Of a DNA stretch of 64,000 nt, positions 60,543 to 64,000 are shown piece after piece (the first letter of the stretch is position 1; every line of letters begins with the position of its first letter). The DNA lies in the NCBI RefSeq assembly GCF_013415845.1, contig NZ_CP058907.1:2480001-2544000 (forward strand), read 5' to 3'. The position numbers and the translations under genes were made by a program. Below the pieces are notes generated by a model that searched no databases, was not told the DNA's origin, and was given only the letters and a program-made list of their open reading frames with translations. The stretch is from Rhodopseudomonas palustris. GTDB taxonomy: Bacteria > Pseudomonadota > Alphaproteobacteria > Rhizobiales > Xanthobacteraceae.

Positions 60543-61607
60543 GTGAACGGTTTGATCGCTCTGTTTCGCCGGCTCGAAGGCCCGCAGACCAAAGGTCGCG
60601 GCAAGCTGTTCTGGTCGGTGTTCGTGCTGGCGCTGGTGGGCGCGCTCGCATACCCGATGTTCAGCGATGGCTACACCGTCGGCAACACCGCATACTTCTT
60701 CGTCTGGGTGTTCATTGCGCTCAGCCTGTGTCTGATCTGGGGCTATGGCGGTGCACTGTCGTTCGGACAGACTGCGTTCTTCGGCATCGCCGGCTACAGC
60801 TACGGCATCCTGACGCTGAACTTCGGCGCGGCCTACGGCTTCACGCTCGTCGCGCTGTTGGCAGCGGTCGCGATTGCCGCAGTGGTGGCGCTGCTGCTCG
60901 GTTACTTCATGTTCTTTGGCCGGATCGAGGGCGTGTTCCTCGGCATCGTCACGCTCGCCGTGACCTTGATGCTGGAGCGCTTCATGGCCCAGACCGCTGG
61001 GCCGGAATGGCGGATCGGCGCGGCGCGGCTGAACGGCTTCAACGGCATGAGTGGAATGCCGCCGATCACGATCCCCTGGTTCGACGGGCCGATCGTGCTG
61101 TTCGCCGATGTCGGGCTGTACTACCTGATCCTGGCGCTGGTGGTGGTGGTCTATCTCGGCCTGCGCATCCTGGTGAACTCCTCGTTCGGCAACGTCATCG
61201 TTGCGATCCGGGAGAATCCGGAGCGCGCCGAGATGCTCGGCTACGACATCCGCAAATATCAGCTTATCAACTTCGTCATCGGCGCTGGGCTCGCCGGGCT
61301 GTCGGGCGTGCTCTACACCGCCTGGGGCCAGTACATCACTCCGTCGAGCATGGGGATGACGTCGGCGGCGCTGCCGCTGATCTGGGTCGCGGTCGGTGGC
61401 CGCAGCGACCTGACGTCGACGCTGGTCGGCACGCTCGTGGTGCTGGCCGGCTTCCAGGCGCTGACCATCTACGGCAGCCAATATGCACTGGTGGTGATGG
61501 GGCTTCTGCTGGTGCTCACGGTGCTGATCGCGCCGAACGGATTGGTGCTCGGCGCGATGAATGTGATCGGCCGGCTCGTGGCCCGCGCCAAGGGAGGACG
61601 GAACTAA
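60543..61607 (+). CDS. urtC: Urea/amide ABC transporter permease (UrtC-like)
   Basis: A 354-residue LivM/UrtC-type permease: 'LIWGYGGALSFGQTAFFGIAGYSYG' and the late 'IRENPERAEMLGYDIRKYQL' EAA-like loop. It starts with GTG at 60543 after GGAGGCGAGG. Its stop shares one base with the ATG of the next gene. Confidence 0.88.
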   Translation: MNGLIALFRRLEGPQTKGRGKLFWSVFVLALVGALAYPMFSDGYTVGNTAYFFVWVFIALSLCLIWGYGGALSFGQTAFFGIAGYSYGILTLNFGAAYGFTLVALLAAVAIAAVVALLLGYFMFFGRIEGVFLGIVTLAVTLMLERFMAQTAGPEWRIGAARLNGFNGMSGMPPITIPWFDGPIVLFADVGLYYLILALVVVVYLGLRILVNSSFGNVIVAIRENPERAEMLGYDIRKYQLINFVIGAGLAGLSGVLYTAWGQYITPSSMGMTSAALPLIWVAVGGRSDLTSTLVGTLVVLAGFQALTIYGSQYALVVMGLLLVLTVLIAPNGLVLGAMNVIGRLVARAKGGRN

Positions 61608-62329
61608 TGGCGCTGCTGCAACTCCGCGGCCTGAACAAGCATTTCGGCGGGCTGCACGTCACCAACCAGGTGAACCTGTCGTTCGAGACGGGCGAGATCC
61701 ATTGCCTGATCGGCCCCAACGGGGCCGGCAAGAGCACGCTGTTCCGGCTGATCCTCGGCGAGTACGCGCCCGGCTCGGGCGAGATTTTCTTCGCCGGCGA
61801 GAACATCACCGCGTTGAAATCCTTCGCGCGGATCGCGCGCGGGCTCTCGGTGAAGTTTCAGGTGCCTGGCGTGTTCAAGGGGCTGTCGGTGCGCCAGAAC
61901 CTCGAGATCGCGCTGCAAAGGACGCGGCATGGCGCTGAGCTCGATCAGGAAATCGACCGGTTGCTGGCGTTCCTCGGCCTCGAAGCCGAGCAGAAGCAGA
62001 CCGCGGGCAATCTCAGCCACGGCCAGAAGCAGTGGCTGGAGATCGGCATGGCCACCAGCCTGAAGCCGCGGATGCTGCTGCTCGACGAGCCGACCGCGGG
62101 GATGTCACCGGAAGAGACGTTCCAGACCGGCGAGATGGTCAAGCGGCTGAATGCCGGAGGCATGACGGTGCTGGCGATCGAACACGACATGGCATTCGTC
62201 CGCCAGGTCGCGCAGCGCGTCACCGTGCTGCATCTCGGTCAGGTGTTCGCACAAGGCTCGATCGACGACATCGTCGCCGACGAGCGGGTCGCGGCGATCT
62301 ATCTCGGACAGGCTCATCACCATGCGTAA
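61607..62329 (+). CDS. urtD: Urea/amide ABC transporter ATP-binding protein (UrtD-like)
   Basis: A 240-residue LivG-type ATPase. Walker A 'GPNGAGKS', signature 'LSHGQKQWLEIGMA' (the Gln-Lys-Gln form typical of UrtD), Walker B 'LLLDEPTAGMSPEE'. Overlaps both neighbours (1 and 8 bases), so the ATPases are translationally coupled. Confidence 0.9.
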   Translation: MALLQLRGLNKHFGGLHVTNQVNLSFETGEIHCLIGPNGAGKSTLFRLILGEYAPGSGEIFFAGENITALKSFARIARGLSVKFQVPGVFKGLSVRQNLEIALQRTRHGAELDQEIDRLLAFLGLEAEQKQTAGNLSHGQKQWLEIGMATSLKPRMLLLDEPTAGMSPEETFQTGEMVKRLNAGGMTVLAIEHDMAFVRQVAQRVTVLHLGQVFAQGSIDDIVADERVAAIYLGQAHHHA

Positions 62330-63035
62330 GGAAGTCATCCTCAACACCGTGGGACTGCGGGCCGGCTACGGCGGCAAGCCGGTGCTGCAAGGCCTTGAGA
62401 TCGAGGTCCGGGAAGGCGAGATCATCGCGGTGATCGGCCGCAACGGCGTCGGCAAGTCGACGCTGATGAAAAGCCTGATCGGGCTGATCCCCGCAATGGG
62501 CGGCTCCATTGTGTTCCGCGGCGAACCGATCGAGCATCTGCCGGCGTTCAAGCGTGCGCGGCTCGGCATCGGCTACGTGCCGCAGGGCCGCGACGTATTT
62601 CCGCGGCTCAGCGTGGCCGAGAACATCGCGGTCGGCGCCTCGATCAAGGGGCGGCTGACCGAACAGCAGCGGCGCGAGGTGGTCGAGACGTTTCCGATCC
62701 TCGGCGAACGCTGGAGCCAGCGCGCCGGTACGATGTCCGGCGGCCAGCAACAGCAGCTCGCGATCGGGCGTGTGCTGGTGGCGGATCCCGAACTGATTCT
62801 GCTCGACGAACCTTCGGAAGGCATTCAGCCGAACATCGTCCAGGACATCGCCCGCGACATGGTCGCGCTGAATGCCAAGACCGGCGTCACCATCATTCTG
62901 GTCGAGCAGAATCTCGACATGATCCGGGCGATGGCGCAGCGCTGCTACGTCATGGACAAGGGCCGGATCGTTGCCGACCTCGACCGCGCCGCGCTCGACG
63001 ACGAGGCCGAAATGCGCCGCCATCTCGCGGTGTGA
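62322..63035 (+). CDS. urtE: Urea/amide ABC transporter ATP-binding protein (UrtE-like)
   Basis: A 237-residue LivF-type ATPase: 'GRNGVGKS', 'MSGGQQQQLAIGR', 'LILLDEPSEGIQPNI'. The last phrase is typical of UrtE. It completes the two-ATPase, two-permease importer. Confidence 0.9.
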   Translation: MRKEVILNTVGLRAGYGGKPVLQGLEIEVREGEIIAVIGRNGVGKSTLMKSLIGLIPAMGGSIVFRGEPIEHLPAFKRARLGIGYVPQGRDVFPRLSVAENIAVGASIKGRLTEQQRREVVETFPILGERWSQRAGTMSGGQQQQLAIGRVLVADPELILLDEPSEGIQPNIVQDIARDMVALNAKTGVTIILVEQNLDMIRAMAQRCYVMDKGRIVADLDRAALDDEAEMRRHLAV

Positions 63036-63060
63036 GCTGATTTCAACCAAGGAGACCAAC

Positions 63061-64000
63061 ATGGCCTGGCAGACTGAATCGATCATGGCGCGCAAGGGCG
63101 TCGCCAAGGGTGTGCGCGGCAAGAGCCACACCATTACAGAGGCGGAGCAGGGCAAGTATCACTACGTCTATGGGCCGTATTTCGACAAGGTCCTGACAGT
63201 CGATCCCGGCGCGGTGGTGGCGGCCGAAACGCACGATGCGTTTGAAGGTGCGATCAAGAGCGAGACCGACGTTCCGTCCAAGATCCTGAACTTCCCGTTC
63301 CTCAATCCGCAGAACGGCCCGATCTGGGTCAACGGCGCAGAGAAGGGCGACACCCTGGCGGTGTACATCGAGAGCATCGTGCCGCGCGGCCCACAGCCGC
63401 GGGGCACCACCGTGGTGATGCCGGAATTCGGCGGCCTAGTCGGCACCGGCAACACCGCGCTCCTGAACGCACCGCTGCCGGAGCGCGTCAAGAAGCTCGA
63501 AATCACCGCCGAGCATGGCACCAAATGGAACGACAAGATCACCCTGCCGTATGAGCCGTTTATCGGCACGATCGGCACCTCACCGGAAATCGAGGCGATC
63601 TCGTCGCTGGTTCCGGACTACTACGGCGGCAACATGGATCTGCCCGACGTCGGTGTCGGCGCGATCATCTATCTGCCGGTGAACACGGCGGGCGCGCTTT
63701 TGTATCTCGGCGACTGCCACGCAGCGCAAGGCGACGGCGAACTCTGCGGCGTTGCGATCGAGCATCCGACCGTGACCACGGTGCAGATCGATCTGATCAA
63801 AGGCTGGCCGATCCATTGGCCGCGGCTGGAGACCAAGGACTTCATCATGACGATCGGCTCGGCGCGGCCGATGGAGGATGCCGCCCGCATCGCCTATCGC
63901 GAGCTGTGCCGTTGGATGGCGGCGGATTACGGCTTCGACGAGATCGACGCCTATATGCTGCTGACGCAGGCCGGGCGTGTCCGGCTCGGCAACATGGTCG
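63061..64000 (+). CDS. fmdA: Formamidase/acetamidase (FmdA/AmdA family), runs off the window end
   Basis: At least 313 residues, open to base 64000. 'MAWQTESIMARKGVAKGVRGKSH' opens it; 'GPYFDKVLTVDPGAVVAAETHDAFEG' and 'LYLGDCHAAQGDGELCG' are characteristic of the FmdA/AmdA family, which hydrolyses formamide or acetamide to ammonia and the acid. GGAG lies before the ATG. It follows the transporter by 25 bases, so AmiCR, importer and enzyme form one amide-use operon. The C-terminus is missing. Confidence 0.9.
   Translation, partial: MAWQTESIMARKGVAKGVRGKSHTITEAEQGKYHYVYGPYFDKVLTVDPGAVVAAETHDAFEGAIKSETDVPSKILNFPFLNPQNGPIWVNGAEKGDTLAVYIESIVPRGPQPRGTTVVMPEFGGLVGTGNTALLNAPLPERVKKLEITAEHGTKWNDKITLPYEPFIGTIGTSPEIEAISSLVPDYYGGNMDLPDVGVGAIIYLPVNTAGALLYLGDCHAAQGDGELCGVAIEHPTVTTVQIDLIKGWPIHWPRLETKDFIMTIGSARPMEDAARIAYRELCRWMAADYGFDEIDAYMLLTQAGRVRLGNMV

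Overview
The window is high-GC, densely packed chromosomal DNA that fits a purple non-sulfur alphaproteobacterium of the Bradyrhizobiaceae. Rhodopseudomonas palustris or a close relative is my best guess, made from gene content: nitrogenase-like genes, draT/draG, an Irr-type Fur regulator and many ABC transporters. No rRNA, CRISPR array or intact mobile element was seen. One tRNA gene, tRNA-Ser(TGA), lies beside decayed gene fragments.

Layout. (1) 1-13158, + strand: the end of a LysR regulator, then gabT, gabD, an M20 amidohydrolase, a TPP enzyme, a dipeptide-type ABC transporter and a gamma-glutamyltransferase. This looks like one catabolic operon for a gamma-glutamyl or GABA-type compound. 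(2) 13530-14606: a secreted RlpA-nuclease fusion. (3) 14857-18790, - strand: a P-type metal ATPase with two HMA_2-like proteins and three small membrane or charged proteins, divergent from an Irr-like regulator (19258-19779). (4) 19905-25468: an FAD oxidoreductase, an IlvD/Edd dehydratase and an MFS carrier, divergent from a GntR/FCD regulator. (5) 25507-49756: a large organosulfur island. (6) 49768-52392: a threonine aldolase, gene remnants and tRNA-Ser. (7) 52393-56075: an AraC regulator, draT, draG and small genes. (8) 56333-64000: amiC-amiR, an amide/urea ABC transporter and a formamidase, behind a leader with a strong terminator.

The organosulfur island is the main point of interest. It carries nitrogenase-like H, B and X proteins (38220 down to 35996) and two separate D/K catalytic pairs (31529-28603 on -, 46859-49756 on +). 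Both D proteins keep three P-cluster-type cysteines and a cysteine at the NifD cofactor-ligand position, and a NifB-type protein is present. This points to a cofactor-bearing system of the methylthio-alkane reductase (Mar) kind, not a chlorophyllide reductase. Around it are a probable DMSP lyase, a methyltransferase, a Tat-exported beta-propeller, an acireductone dioxygenase-like cupin, cystathionine beta-synthase, cystathionine gamma-lyase/synthase, a MetQNI importer and three O-acetylhomoserine sulfhydrylase (OAHS) paralogues. One paralogue has lost its PLP-binding lysine and another has an unrecognisable N-terminus. The inferred logic is that organic thioethers are imported or produced, MarDK releases methanethiol, and OAHS fixes it into methionine.

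The NifH-like protein keeps the arginine that DraT modifies in nitrogenase reductase, and draT/draG lie about 17 kb away. Possible RNA-level control includes a seven-codon cysteine-containing mini-ORF whose coding sequence can pair with the region just before the D1 start codon, and the terminator in front of amiC.
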